From: Comamonadaceae bacterium
GTDB taxonomy: Bacteria; Pseudomonadota; Gammaproteobacteria; Burkholderiales; Burkholderiaceae_C
Direction: 5' to 3'
DNA length: 13,179 bases
NCBI GenBank assembly: GCA_947454695.1
Contig: CANGMW010000041.1
Span: 1 to 13,179 of the forward strand
The notes beneath the pieces are model-generated. The model was given only the letters and a program-made list of their open reading frames with translations. It was not told the origin of the DNA and made no database searches. Below, piece by piece: positions 1 to 7,138 of this stretch. Position numbers and translations under genes: made by a program. Within the stretch, counting starts at the first letter, position 1. Each line of letters opens with the position of its first letter.

Positions 1-2
1 GC

Positions 3-590
3 CCGGACAGCCTGTCATGGCGTGCCAGCACGGCTGGCAGCATGGGCAGCTTGGCCGGCCACTCGTTTTTCGGCCCCCCCATCAGCAGCGGCTTTGCGCT
101 GGTGTCCACCGGCGATGCGCCGGGCATTCCGGTGTACCGCTGGAACCTGCCGGTCGCTGTGAGCGATGCCCGCGGCATGGCGCTCGTCACCACGCTGAAC
201 CCCTACCAAAACAACCTGTTGGCCGTACGACCGGAAGAAGTCCCGCTGGAATACCGCGTCACGAGCCATGAAATGACCGCTGTGCCGCGAGGCCGCGGCG
301 GGGTGTTTGTGGAGTTTGCCATGCTGCGTGAACGGCCTGCGCTGCTCCTACTTGAATTGGAGGATGGTCAGCCCCTGCCGGCAGGTGCCGTCGTCACGGT
401 CCAGGCCTCAGGGGAAACTACGCTGGTGGGTTTGCGTGGCGAGGTCTTCCTGGAAAACCTGCCCGAACAGGGCGACATCGAGGTCACCCTGAAAGGCCGC
501 CGCTGCCGCATTCCCGTCAATCGAGCTGCCACGAGTGACCCGCAGCCGCGCTTAGGCCCCTACACCTGCGCATTGCGCATGACGCCATGA
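3..590 (+). CDS. Outer-membrane fimbrial usher, C-terminal fragment (5' end outside window)
   Basis: The reading frame is open from the left window edge, so only the last 195 residues are present. Ushers are outer-membrane beta-barrel pores that receive chaperone-subunit complexes from the periplasm and secrete and assemble the pilus. The fragment has features typical of an usher C-terminus: the end of the barrel, a TLNPYQNN stretch followed by an L-x-Y strand (LEYRVTS), then the VPRGRGGVFVEF segment and the small beta-sandwich C-terminal domains. The latter contain two cysteines (RRCRIP and YTCAL) that could form a disulfide. The stop codon overlaps the start of the downstream SCPU pilin gene, which points to the archaic (Csu-like, sigma) chaperone-usher class, where ushers commonly neighbour SCPU-domain subunits. 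The chaperone and other subunits would be expected upstream of the window. Confidence 0.88.
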   Translation, partial: PDSLSWRASTAGSMGSLAGHSFFGPPISSGFALVSTGDAPGIPVYRWNLPVAVSDARGMALVTTLNPYQNNLLAVRPEEVPLEYRVTSHEMTAVPRGRGGVFVEFAMLRERPALLLLELEDGQPLPAGAVVTVQASGETTLVGLRGEVFLENLPEQGDIEVTLKGRRCRIPVNRAATSDPQPRLGPYTCALRMTP

Positions 591-1105
591 GACGGCATGT
601 CGCCCGCATGGCCGGCGTGTTGGCTACATTGTCGATGGCCTGGGTGTGGGCGCCCTGCGCGGCGTATGCCGGCACAGCTGTCGACGCTGTGCAGGTCAAT
701 TGCGTCTTGCAGTCTGCGAGCCTGAATTTCGGACGCCTCAATCTGCAGTGGCGAACACCGTATGCAGGTGAGGGCGAGGCCGTGGTGGCGTGCCAGAACA
801 CGGCCAGCGAGGCGCGCCGCGTGGTGCTTTCAATGACATTGGCAAGCATGGGGCCACAGAGTGCCTTTTTGCAGTCAAGCCATGGCGCACTGGCCGTGAC
901 GTTTTTTCGCGATGCGCCGCATGAAATGCGCTGGGGTGACGATCGCAACGGCGCTGCGTCGCAGCAATTCCCTCTAGAGTTAGGGCCCGGTGAACGCCGG
1001 CTGCTGCGCCTGCCTGTGTATGCCCTGCTGCACAACCCGCGCGATGCCCCGGCAGGTGTTTACCTCACGCATGTGGCTGTCACGCTCACCACGCTGTCCA
1101 ACTAG
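587..1105 (+). CDS. Secreted spore coat protein U (SCPU) domain pilin-like protein
   Basis: The 172-residue protein begins with a Sec-type signal peptide: RR at positions 2-3, a hydrophobic core at about 9-24, and probable cleavage after AYA at residue 28. The mature part of about 144 residues is an Ig-like SCPU beta-sandwich. It has an early cysteine (Cys39 in VQVNC) and a second in VVACQN (Cys69), probably a disulfide, an LNFGRLNL strand, and a C-terminal GVYLTHVAVTLTT strand of the kind donated between subunits. SCPU proteins are the pilin or tip subunits of archaic chaperone-usher pili such as Csu. The ATG at 587 overlaps the usher stop (ATGA), indicating translational coupling; Met8 at 608 is an alternative start that would still leave a signal peptide. 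As the last gene of the operon it could be a tip or minor subunit, but it has one domain rather than the two of CsuE, so that role is uncertain. Confidence 0.82.
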   Translation: MRRHVARMAGVLATLSMAWVWAPCAAYAGTAVDAVQVNCVLQSASLNFGRLNLQWRTPYAGEGEAVVACQNTASEARRVVLSMTLASMGPQSAFLQSSHGALAVTFFRDAPHEMRWGDDRNGAASQQFPLELGPGERRLLRLPVYALLHNPRDAPAGVYLTHVAVTLTTLSN

Positions 1106-1282
1106 GCGGGCTGAGCGTCTCATTCGCGCACTCATCGCCTTGATAAGCCGGGTGCTGGTGCTGTCGGGTTGTAAAGCGAAGCCTGCAGTTTCAGCCTCGC
1201 TGCGCTAGCAGACTGAGCCATCGGCTGACGTTCCAACAAGGCTCGCTTGTGTGGTGACGTGATGAAATCTGAGACACTCTTT

Positions 1283-1356
1283 TGGAGCGGGTGAAGGGAA
1301 TCGAACCCTCGTATGAAGCTTGGGAAGCTGCCGTTCTACCATTGAACTACACCCGC
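1283..1356 (-). tRNA. tRNA-Gly, anticodon CCC
   Basis: The minus strand folds as a full 74-nt cloverleaf. The acceptor GCGGGTG pairs with CACCCGC, the D arm is GTTC-AATGGTA-GAAC, the anticodon loop is TTCCCAA, the T arm is AGGGTTCGATTCCCT, and the discriminator T is followed by an encoded CCA. The anticodon CCC lies at 1322-1324 (plus-strand ggg) and reads GGG codons. The sequence closely follows the known proteobacterial tRNA-Gly(CCC) form. The anticodon stem GCAGC/GCTTC has one non-Watson-Crick C-U pair at position 28-42. It stands alone, between the pilin gene and the hydrolase gene and opposite to both. Confidence 0.96.
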
Positions 1357-1397
1357 ATAGATTCATAGTTTATCTGATAGTCTGATGCCTTCATTGG

Positions 1398-2228
1398 ATG
1401 GGCGTCAGGATGAAAAATAAGTTGCTTCAAAATGGGCGAGCGCTGTGCGTGCTCGCCCTGTCGCTTGCCGCGAGCGACCCGACCGTGGCGGGAGAAACCT
1501 TCGCGATCGAGCCGATTGAAAAAGGCTTCACGATCCGCGACCAACCTTCGCTTTCTTTGTACTGGCAAGGACAGCAACCGAAGGCCTTGCTGATCTTTAT
1601 TCCTGGCGGTGCGGGCTACATTGGTTTGCGTTCGGGTCAGACGGGACACCGGTATGCGTTTTTCCGGATGTTGGAGAGCCTGTCCGATCCCAAGCTCACG
1701 CAAGGCCGCATGGATGTGGCGCTGCTCGACAGCCCGGCCCCCATGTCACCGGGACAGTGGTTCCCTTCTGCCCGTGGCGCCAAAGACCACTTGGTGCGCA
1801 TCGCCAGTGCGGTGCGTTTTTACAAGGAAAAAACGGGTTTGCCGATTTGGTTGATGGGCCACAGCAACGGCGGCATCAGTTTGACGGAGTACGTGAAGTA
1901 CGCCAGGGATCAGGGAACGCTCGCGCAACTTGGCGGATTGATCATGAGCGGCGGGCGCAATGAGAGCGACCTGACTGCGCCCCTGGGTATCCCGGTGCTT
2001 TTTTTGCACCACAGTGAGGACGGCTGCAGCTTCACCAAAACTTCTGCATCTCTGGCGCTTTTTGAGCGCGTGAAGACCTTCAATACCGCGCCCACCCGCT
2101 ACAACTTTGTGACGGAATCCGTCAACATCATGGGCGAACCCTGCGAGAGCGGACGCCACATGTACCACGGGGGTGAGAAGCAGGCCGCTCAGTTGATTCA
2201 GGACTTTGTCCTGAACCCCGCACCCTGA
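1398..2228 (+). CDS. Exported alpha/beta hydrolase
   Basis: A 276-residue protein with an N-terminal signal peptide (hydrophobic LCVLALSLAAS at about 16-26, probable cleavage near TVAG at 29-32). The fold is recognisable from an oxyanion-type FIPGGAGYIG at 67-76, the nucleophile elbow GHSNGG with Ser156, a candidate acid Asp208 in HHSEDGC, and a candidate His254 or His257 in GRHMYHGG. Cys210 and Cys249 flank the acid and His regions and could form a disulfide in the periplasm. The substrate cannot be told from the sequence; esterase, lipase or peptidase activity are all possible. Start choice: the ATG at 1398 has no clear Shine-Dalgarno. The in-frame ATG at 1410 has GGATGGG seven bases upstream and gives a conventional MKNK n-region, so it may be the true start. 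The gene is monocistronic and converges on gabD with a 24-base gap. Confidence 0.8.
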   Translation: MGVRMKNKLLQNGRALCVLALSLAASDPTVAGETFAIEPIEKGFTIRDQPSLSLYWQGQQPKALLIFIPGGAGYIGLRSGQTGHRYAFFRMLESLSDPKLTQGRMDVALLDSPAPMSPGQWFPSARGAKDHLVRIASAVRFYKEKTGLPIWLMGHSNGGISLTEYVKYARDQGTLAQLGGLIMSGGRNESDLTAPLGIPVLFLHHSEDGCSFTKTSASLALFERVKTFNTAPTRYNFVTESVNIMGEPCESGRHMYHGGEKQAAQLIQDFVLNPAP

Positions 2229-2252
2229 ACGGGCGCGGGTCACCTTCTCAGC

Positions 2253-3731
2253 TCACTTGAGGATGTCGCCCAGGCAGAGGTACTTCATCTCCAGGTAGTC
2301 TTCCATGCCATGGCTGGAGCCTTCGCGGCCCAGGCCCGACTGCTTCACGCCGCCAAAGGGCACATGCTCGGTGGCCAACACGCCCACGTTGATGCCCACC
2401 ATGCCGTACTCCAGCGCTTCACTCACGCGGTAGATGCGCCCGATGTCGCGGCTGTAGAAATAGCTGGCCAGGCCAAAGATGGTGTTGTTGGCCGCATCCA
2501 CGGCTTCCTGCTCGGTCTTGAAACGGAACACCGGGGCGAAGGGGCCGAAAGTTTCTTCCTGCGCGCACACCATGTCGGCGGTGGCGTTGGCAATCACGGT
2601 GGGCTCGAAGAACTGGCCCTGCAGCTTCTTGCCGCCGACCAGCACTTTGCCGCCCTTGGCGACTGCGTCGGCCACATGACGTGCCACCTTGTCGACGGCC
2701 GCGTCTTCGATCAGCGGGCCTTGCGACACGCCGGCTTCAAAGCCGTTGCCCACCTTGATGGTGCGCACCTTGGCGGCGAATTTCTCCACAAACTGGTCAT
2801 ACACGCCGTCTTGCACATACAGGCGGTTGGCGCACACGCAGGTCTGGCCGGCGTTGCGGTACTTGCTGGCCATCGCGCCTTCGACGGCGGAGTCGATGTC
2901 GGCATCGTCAAACACGATGAAGGGGGCGTTGCCGCCGAGCTCCAAGGACATTTTCTTCACGGTGGGTGCGCTTTGTGCCATCAGGATGCGGCCCACTTCA
3001 GTGGAGCCGGTGAAGCTGATGTGGCGCACCACATCGCTCTCGCACAGCACCTTGCCGATGGCAATGCTGTTGTCGCTGTCGGCGCTCAGAATGTTGAGCA
3101 CACCGGCCGGGATGCCCGCACGCAAGGCCAACTCGGCGGCGGCCAAAGCGGTCAGCGGCGTGAGTTCAGCCGGTTTGATGATGACCGGGCAGCCCGCAGC
3201 CAGCGCGGGGGCAACTTTGCGGGTGATCATGGCCAGCGGGAAGTTCCACGGCGTGATGGCCGCGCACACCCCAATGGGCTGCTTGAGAACCATCAGGCGG
3301 CGGTTGTTGTCAAACTGCGGCAGCGTCTCGCCGTTCACGCGCTTGGCTTCCTCGGCAAACCACTCGACAAAGCTGGCGCCATAAACAATTTCACCTTTGG
3401 CTTCGGGAAAAGGCTTGCCTTGCTCGGCGGTCAGAATGCGACCCAGGTCTTCCTGATTGGCGATCAAGAGGTCAAACCATTTGCGCAGAATGATGCTGCG
3501 CTCTTTGCCCGTTTTGTTGCGCCATGCCGGCCAGGCCGCGTTGGCCGCATCGATGGCGGTTTGGGCGTCCTTGGGGCCCAGGTTGGCCACATCGGCCAGC
3601 AGCGCGCCGGTGGCCGGGTCATGCACATTAAAGCGGCTGCCGCCCTTGACCCACTGGCCGTTGATCAGGCCATCGGTTTTGAGCAGGCTGGGGTCCTTGA
3701 GCAGGGCGAGGGGCGAGGTTTTCATGTCCAT
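2253..3731 (-). CDS. gabD: NAD(P)-dependent succinate-semialdehyde dehydrogenase
   Basis: A complete 492-residue aldehyde dehydrogenase, close in length to E. coli GabD (482). It oxidises succinate semialdehyde to succinate in the cytoplasm, the last step of GABA degradation. Visible motifs: the cofactor-binding ITPWNFP (159-165), KPAE (186-189), FTGSTEVGR (240-248), the general base Glu264 in SLELGGNAP, and the catalytic Cys298 in NAGQTCVCANR, which is nearly identical to the E. coli GabD segment. Cys300 two residues on is the position of the redox-active partner described in human SSADH. The C-terminal PFGGVKQSGLGREG is the usual ALDH substrate/oligomer segment. The frame is open upstream to 4175, but homology starts at MDMKTSP, and AAGAAGAG (3739-3746 on this strand) lies seven bases before the ATG at 3731. 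No gabT or transporter is adjacent, so a broader aldehyde role is possible. Confidence 0.93.
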   Translation of the reverse strand: MDMKTSPLALLKDPSLLKTDGLINGQWVKGGSRFNVHDPATGALLADVANLGPKDAQTAIDAANAAWPAWRNKTGKERSIILRKWFDLLIANQEDLGRILTAEQGKPFPEAKGEIVYGASFVEWFAEEAKRVNGETLPQFDNNRRLMVLKQPIGVCAAITPWNFPLAMITRKVAPALAAGCPVIIKPAELTPLTALAAAELALRAGIPAGVLNILSADSDNSIAIGKVLCESDVVRHISFTGSTEVGRILMAQSAPTVKKMSLELGGNAPFIVFDDADIDSAVEGAMASKYRNAGQTCVCANRLYVQDGVYDQFVEKFAAKVRTIKVGNGFEAGVSQGPLIEDAAVDKVARHVADAVAKGGKVLVGGKKLQGQFFEPTVIANATADMVCAQEETFGPFAPVFRFKTEQEAVDAANNTIFGLASYFYSRDIGRIYRVSEALEYGMVGINVGVLATEHVPFGGVKQSGLGREGSSHGMEDYLEMKYLCLGDILK

Positions 3732-3738
3732 GGTGTGT

Positions 3739-3746
3739 CTCTTCTT
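3739..3746 (-). promoter_or_regulatory. Ribosome binding site fixing the gabD start
   Basis: AAGAAGAG on the minus strand ends seven bases before the ATG at 3731, which favours the MDMKTSP start over the MKTSP start at 3725 and over the long upstream extension of the frame. Confidence 0.6.
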
Positions 3747-3877
3747 TAGATGAATGGGGGACGGTGATGGGCTTGATTCTGCCAGCGAATCGGATGGCGG
3801 GTTGCGCCGGCTGGCAAAGGCGACAGTCCGGTCGGGCGCTTCGGGTGGAGGATGCGGGCCGCGCGGGGCTCGAAACT

Positions 3878-3883
3878 TATAAT
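3878..3883 (+). promoter_or_regulatory. Putative -10 box of the alaS promoter
   Basis: A perfect TATAAT lies 56 bases before the alaS ATG in otherwise GC-rich sequence between two divergent genes. No convincing -35 element is found 16-18 bases upstream, so the promoter may depend on an activator or use other contacts. The predicted transcript would start near 3890 and have a leader of about 50 bases. Confidence 0.5.
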
Positions 3884-3907
3884 CGGCGGATACATCAACC
3901 CGGTTTG

Positions 3908-3920
3908 GCGCCTTTGGCGC
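3908..3920 (+). promoter_or_regulatory. Small palindrome in the alaS leader
   Basis: GCGCC-TTT-GGCGC is a 13-base hairpin-capable palindrome inside the predicted alaS leader, ending 19 bases before the start codon. There is no clear Shine-Dalgarno between it and the ATG. E. coli AlaRS is known to repress its own gene through a palindrome near the promoter; whether this element is analogous is inference. Confidence 0.3.
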
Positions 3921-3939
3921 GGCCCCCATCAGTGACCCC

Positions 3940-6567
3940 ATGAGCACACCCCATTTTTCTGTTGCGGATATTCGCAAGACCTTTTTGGACTTTTTCGCTT
4001 CCAAAGGCCACACCGTGGTGGCGTCAAGCCCGCTGGTGCCGGGCAACGACCCCACGCTGATGTTCACCAACTCCGGCATGGTGCAGTTCAAGGACGTGTT
4101 TCTGGGCACCGACAAGCGCTCGTACGTGCGCGCGGCCTCGGTGCAGGCCTGCCTGCGGGCCGGCGGCAAGCACAACGACCTGGAAAACGTGGGCTACACC
4201 GCACGCCACCACACCTTCTTTGAGATGCTGGGCAACTGGTCGTTCGGCGACTACTTCAAGCGCGAGTCGCTCAAATGGGCCTGGGAGCTGCTCACCGAGG
4301 TCTACAAATTGCCCGCAGACCGTTTGCTGGCGACCGTCTACGAAGAGGACGACGAGGCCTACGACATCTGGACGAAAGAAATCGGCCTGCCGCCCGAGCG
4401 CGTGATCCGCATCGGCGACAACAAGGGCGGGCGCTACAAGTCCGATAACTTCTGGATGATGGCCGACACCGGCCCCTGCGGCCCCTGCTCGGAGATTTTC
4501 TTTGACCACGGCCCCGAGATTCCCGGCGGCCCGCCCGGCAGCCCCGATGAAGACGGCGACCGCTTCATCGAAATCTGGAACAACGTGTTCATGCAGTTCG
4601 ACATGGCCGAGGACGGCTCGATCACCCGACTGCCCGCGCCCTGCGTGGACACGGGCATGGGCCTGGAGCGACTGGCCGCCATCCTGCAGCATGTGCACAG
4701 CAACTACGAGATCGACCTGTTTGACGCGCTGATCCAGGCCGCGTCCCGCGAAACCGGCTGCAAGGACCTGAACCACAAGAGCCTGCGCGTGATTGCCGAC
4801 CACATCCGCGCCACCTCCTTCCTGGTGAGCGACGGCGTGGTGCCCAGCAACGAAGGCCGCGGCTATGTGCAACGCCGCATCATCCGTCGCGCCATTCGCC
4901 ACGGTTATCTGCTGGGCAAGAAAAGTCCGTTCTTTCACAAGCTGGTGCCCGATCTGGTCAAGCTCATGGGCGCGGCCTATCCGAATCTGGCCGCCAACGA
5001 GGCGCGCATCATGGGCGTGCTCAAGGCCGAGGAAGAGCGCTTCTTTGAGACGCTGGATGTGGGCATGCAAATTTTGGATGAAGCCCTGGGCGGCGGTGTG
5101 AAGGTGTTGCCGGGTGAGGTGGCTTTCAAACTGCACGATACCTACGGCTTCCCGCTGGACCTCACCAGCGACGTTTGCCGCGAGCGTGGTTTCAACGTGG
5201 ACGAAGCAGGTTTCCATGCCGCCATGGACAAGCAAAAATCCCAAGCCCGTGCGGCCGGCAAATTCAAGATGGACAAAGCGCTGGAGTACACCGGTGCGGG
5301 CAACACTTTTGTGGGCTATGACGCCTTGCAAGCCACCGCCAAGGTGGTGGCGGTGTATCTGGACGGCACCTCGGTGGCCGAGCTCAAGCACGGCCAAAGT
5401 GGTGTGGTGGTGCTGGACACCACGCCGTTTTATGCCGAGAGCGGTGGCCAGGTGGGCGATCAGGGCGTGCTCATCAGCGGTTCGGCCCAGTTCGCTGTGC
5501 AAGACACGCTCAAAATCAAAGCCGATGTGTTCGGTCACCACGGCCACTTGACACAAGGCAGCCTGGCGGTGGGGGACCACGTGCAGGCCCAGGTGGACAT
5601 GGCCGTGCGCGGCGCCACCATGCGCAACCACAGCGTGACCCACCTCATGCACAAAGCGCTTCGCGAAGTGCTGGGCGACCATGTGCAGCAAAAGGGCAGC
5701 CTGGTCAACGCCGAGCGCACCCGTTTTGACTTTGCGCACAACGCGCCGGTCACCCAAGCGCAGCTCCGAGCGATCGAAGCCCACGTGAACGCTGAAATTC
5801 TGGCCAATGCGGCCACCCAGGCCCGCGTGATGGACATCGAGTCGGCCCAGAAGACCGGCGCCATGATGCTGTTTGGCGAGAAGTACGGCGAGACCGTGCG
5901 TGTGCTGGACATCGGCAGCAGCCGCGAGCTGTGCGGCGGTACCCATGTGCAGCGCACGGGCGACATTGGCCTGTTCAAAGTGGTGGGCGAGAGTGGGGTG
6001 GCCGCCGGCGTGCGCCGCATCGAAGGCGTCACCGGTCACAACGCGCTGAGTTATTTGCAGCAGCTGGAAGACACGGTCAGCCAGGCAGCCAGCACACTCA
6101 AAGCCCCCAGCGCAGAGCTGAACCACCGCATCGACCAGGTGCTGGACCATGTGAAGCAGTTGGAAAAAGAACTCGCCGCGATCAAAGGCAAGCTGGCCTC
6201 GTCGCAAGGCGATGACCTGGCCACGCAAGCGGTGGAGGTCAAGGGCTTGAAAGTGTTGGCGGCTCGCCTCGAGGGCGCGGATGCCAAAACCTTGCGCGAC
6301 ACGCTCGACCAGCTCAAGAACAAACTCAAGACCGCGGCCATCGTGCTGGCCACTGTGGACGGCGACAAGGTGCAACTGGCCGCCGGCGTGACGGCCGACA
6401 GCGTGGGCAAAGTCAAGGCTGGCGAGCTGGTCAACTTTGTGGCGCAACAGGTGGGCGGCAAAGGCGGCGGCAAGCCCGACATGGCCATGGCCGGCGGCAC
6501 AGAGCCCGCCCAGCTCGACGCAGCCCTGAGCAGCGTGCAGGCCTGGGTCGCGGCCAAACTCGGATGA
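3940..6567 (+). CDS. alaS: Alanyl-tRNA synthetase
   Basis: An 875-residue protein of full family length that attaches alanine to tRNA-Ala in the cytoplasm. Domains in order: class II catalytic core at about 1-250 (TNSGMVQF at 43-50, RHHTFFEMLGNWSFGDYF at 89-106, the DTGPCGPCSEI segment at 176-186, and motif 3 DTGMGLERLA at 237-246). The tRNA-recognition helical region follows, to about 460. The editing domain has its zinc-type ligands His564/His568 (HSVTH) and Cys665/His669 (CGGTH), which remove mischarged Ser and Gly. The C-terminal coiled segment is at about 705-760, and the DHHA1/C-Ala domain ends with a glycine-rich GGKGGGKPDMAMAGG. All key motifs are intact. The start at 3940 matches the family N-terminus (SVADIRKTFLDFF) but has a weak Shine-Dalgarno. 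It overlaps the next gene by ATGA. Confidence 0.98.
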   Translation: MSTPHFSVADIRKTFLDFFASKGHTVVASSPLVPGNDPTLMFTNSGMVQFKDVFLGTDKRSYVRAASVQACLRAGGKHNDLENVGYTARHHTFFEMLGNWSFGDYFKRESLKWAWELLTEVYKLPADRLLATVYEEDDEAYDIWTKEIGLPPERVIRIGDNKGGRYKSDNFWMMADTGPCGPCSEIFFDHGPEIPGGPPGSPDEDGDRFIEIWNNVFMQFDMAEDGSITRLPAPCVDTGMGLERLAAILQHVHSNYEIDLFDALIQAASRETGCKDLNHKSLRVIADHIRATSFLVSDGVVPSNEGRGYVQRRIIRRAIRHGYLLGKKSPFFHKLVPDLVKLMGAAYPNLAANEARIMGVLKAEEERFFETLDVGMQILDEALGGGVKVLPGEVAFKLHDTYGFPLDLTSDVCRERGFNVDEAGFHAAMDKQKSQARAAGKFKMDKALEYTGAGNTFVGYDALQATAKVVAVYLDGTSVAELKHGQSGVVVLDTTPFYAESGGQVGDQGVLISGSAQFAVQDTLKIKADVFGHHGHLTQGSLAVGDHVQAQVDMAVRGATMRNHSVTHLMHKALREVLGDHVQQKGSLVNAERTRFDFAHNAPVTQAQLRAIEAHVNAEILANAATQARVMDIESAQKTGAMMLFGEKYGETVRVLDIGSSRELCGGTHVQRTGDIGLFKVVGESGVAAGVRRIEGVTGHNALSYLQQLEDTVSQAASTLKAPSAELNHRIDQVLDHVKQLEKELAAIKGKLASSQGDDLATQAVEVKGLKVLAARLEGADAKTLRDTLDQLKNKLKTAAIVLATVDGDKVQLAAGVTADSVGKVKAGELVNFVAQQVGGKGGGKPDMAMAGGTEPAQLDAALSSVQAWVAAKLG

Positions 6568-7073
6568 TCACGCGTCGCGCCTGTTTGTGGCTGGCAGGCG
6601 CATCGGCCACGGGTCTGGGTCATGCGGCGAGTTATGAGTTAGAGCGCTGGCCAACCCAGCAAGCGGTGCCCGATATTCAAGGCACCGATCTGCAAGGTCA
6701 GGCCTGGCGTTTGTCGCAACTCAAAGGCCGCGCCGTCTTACTCAATTTTTGGGCCAGCTGGTGTGAGCCCTGCCGCATGGAGATGCCCACGCTGCAGCAG
6801 CTCGCCGACATTTACGGCCCTGACAAGCTCGTGGTGCTGACCGTCAATTTCAAGGAAAGCCCGCGGCAGATTGCGCGCTATGTGCAAAGCACCGGCATGG
6901 CCCTGCCGGTCTTGACGGACCCGCAAGGTGAGATCGCGGCACGATTTGGTGTGCGGGTGTTTCCCACCACCGTGTTGATCGACACACGCGGCCAGGTGCG
7001 TCAGCGTGTGCGTGGCGAGATGGACTGGACCGGGCAGGAAGCCGCCAAGCTGGTTGAAGCGCTGTGGCGCTGA
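6564..7073 (+). CDS. TlpA/ResA-type thiol-disulfide oxidoreductase, exported
   Basis: A 169-residue single-domain thioredoxin-fold protein. The N-terminus MITRRACLWLAGASATGLGHA is a signal sequence, probably cleaved after GHA (19-21) or close by; it contains a twin arginine, so either Sec or Tat export is possible. The redox site is W66-C67-E68-P69-C70 within NFWASWCEPCRMEMPTL, and the cis-proline is Pro134 in VFPTTVLID. An AhpC/TSA-type DLQGQAWRLSQLKGRAVLLNF precedes the active site, as in TlpA, ResA and CcmG. Such proteins reduce disulfides in the periplasm, often for cytochrome c maturation or protein repair; no cytochrome genes are in view, so the partner is unknown. The start codon overlaps the alaS stop (ATGA), which implies co-translation with alaS. 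Confidence 0.88.
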   Translation: MITRRACLWLAGASATGLGHAASYELERWPTQQAVPDIQGTDLQGQAWRLSQLKGRAVLLNFWASWCEPCRMEMPTLQQLADIYGPDKLVVLTVNFKESPRQIARYVQSTGMALPVLTDPQGEIAARFGVRVFPTTVLIDTRGQVRQRVRGEMDWTGQEAAKLVEALWR

Positions 7074-7099
7074 GGTTCAATGAACGGGCCCGGTGAACC
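7074..7099. repeat. Inverted repeat between convergent genes
   Basis: GGTTCA (7074-7079) and TGAACC (7094-7099) are perfect inverted repeats flanking a second palindrome CGGGCCCG (7085-7092), directly after the stop of the TlpA-like gene. It could fold in transcripts from either strand and slow polymerase between convergent genes, but there is no T-run, so it is not a standard intrinsic terminator. Confidence 0.35.
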
Positions 7100-7138
7100 C
7101 ACCGCGCCGCTGGTGCGGGCCTCGTACCAACCCCACCT

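Noticed and set aside
1106..1282. Possible terminator after the SCPU gene (imperfect hairpins such as AGCC-ATC-GGCT near 1216-1226)
   Set aside because: The stems are short or mismatched and no T-run follows; I see no convincing terminator in this gap, nor any small gene with a ribosome binding site.
1342..1369. Possible hydrolase promoter (TTGAAC ... CATAGT) overlapping the tRNA gene
   Set aside because: Both boxes match only four of six consensus bases, and the TTGAAC lies in the conserved D arm of the tRNA, so it is explained by the tRNA.
2310..3749. 479-residue open frame antisense to gabD
   Set aside because: Same reason: a low-complexity His/Ala/Gly-rich shadow of a clear aldehyde dehydrogenase gene.
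3732..4175. Long N-terminal extension of the gabD frame
   Set aside because: The extension runs into the alaS coding region, its residues do not look like an aldehyde dehydrogenase, and a ribosome binding site plus family homology place the start at 3731.
4024..6447. 807-residue open frame antisense to alaS
   Set aside because: It is the mirror of a GC-rich, well-conserved gene; the composition (very rich in His, Ala, Val, Gly, Gln) is typical of antisense shadow frames and no domain is visible.
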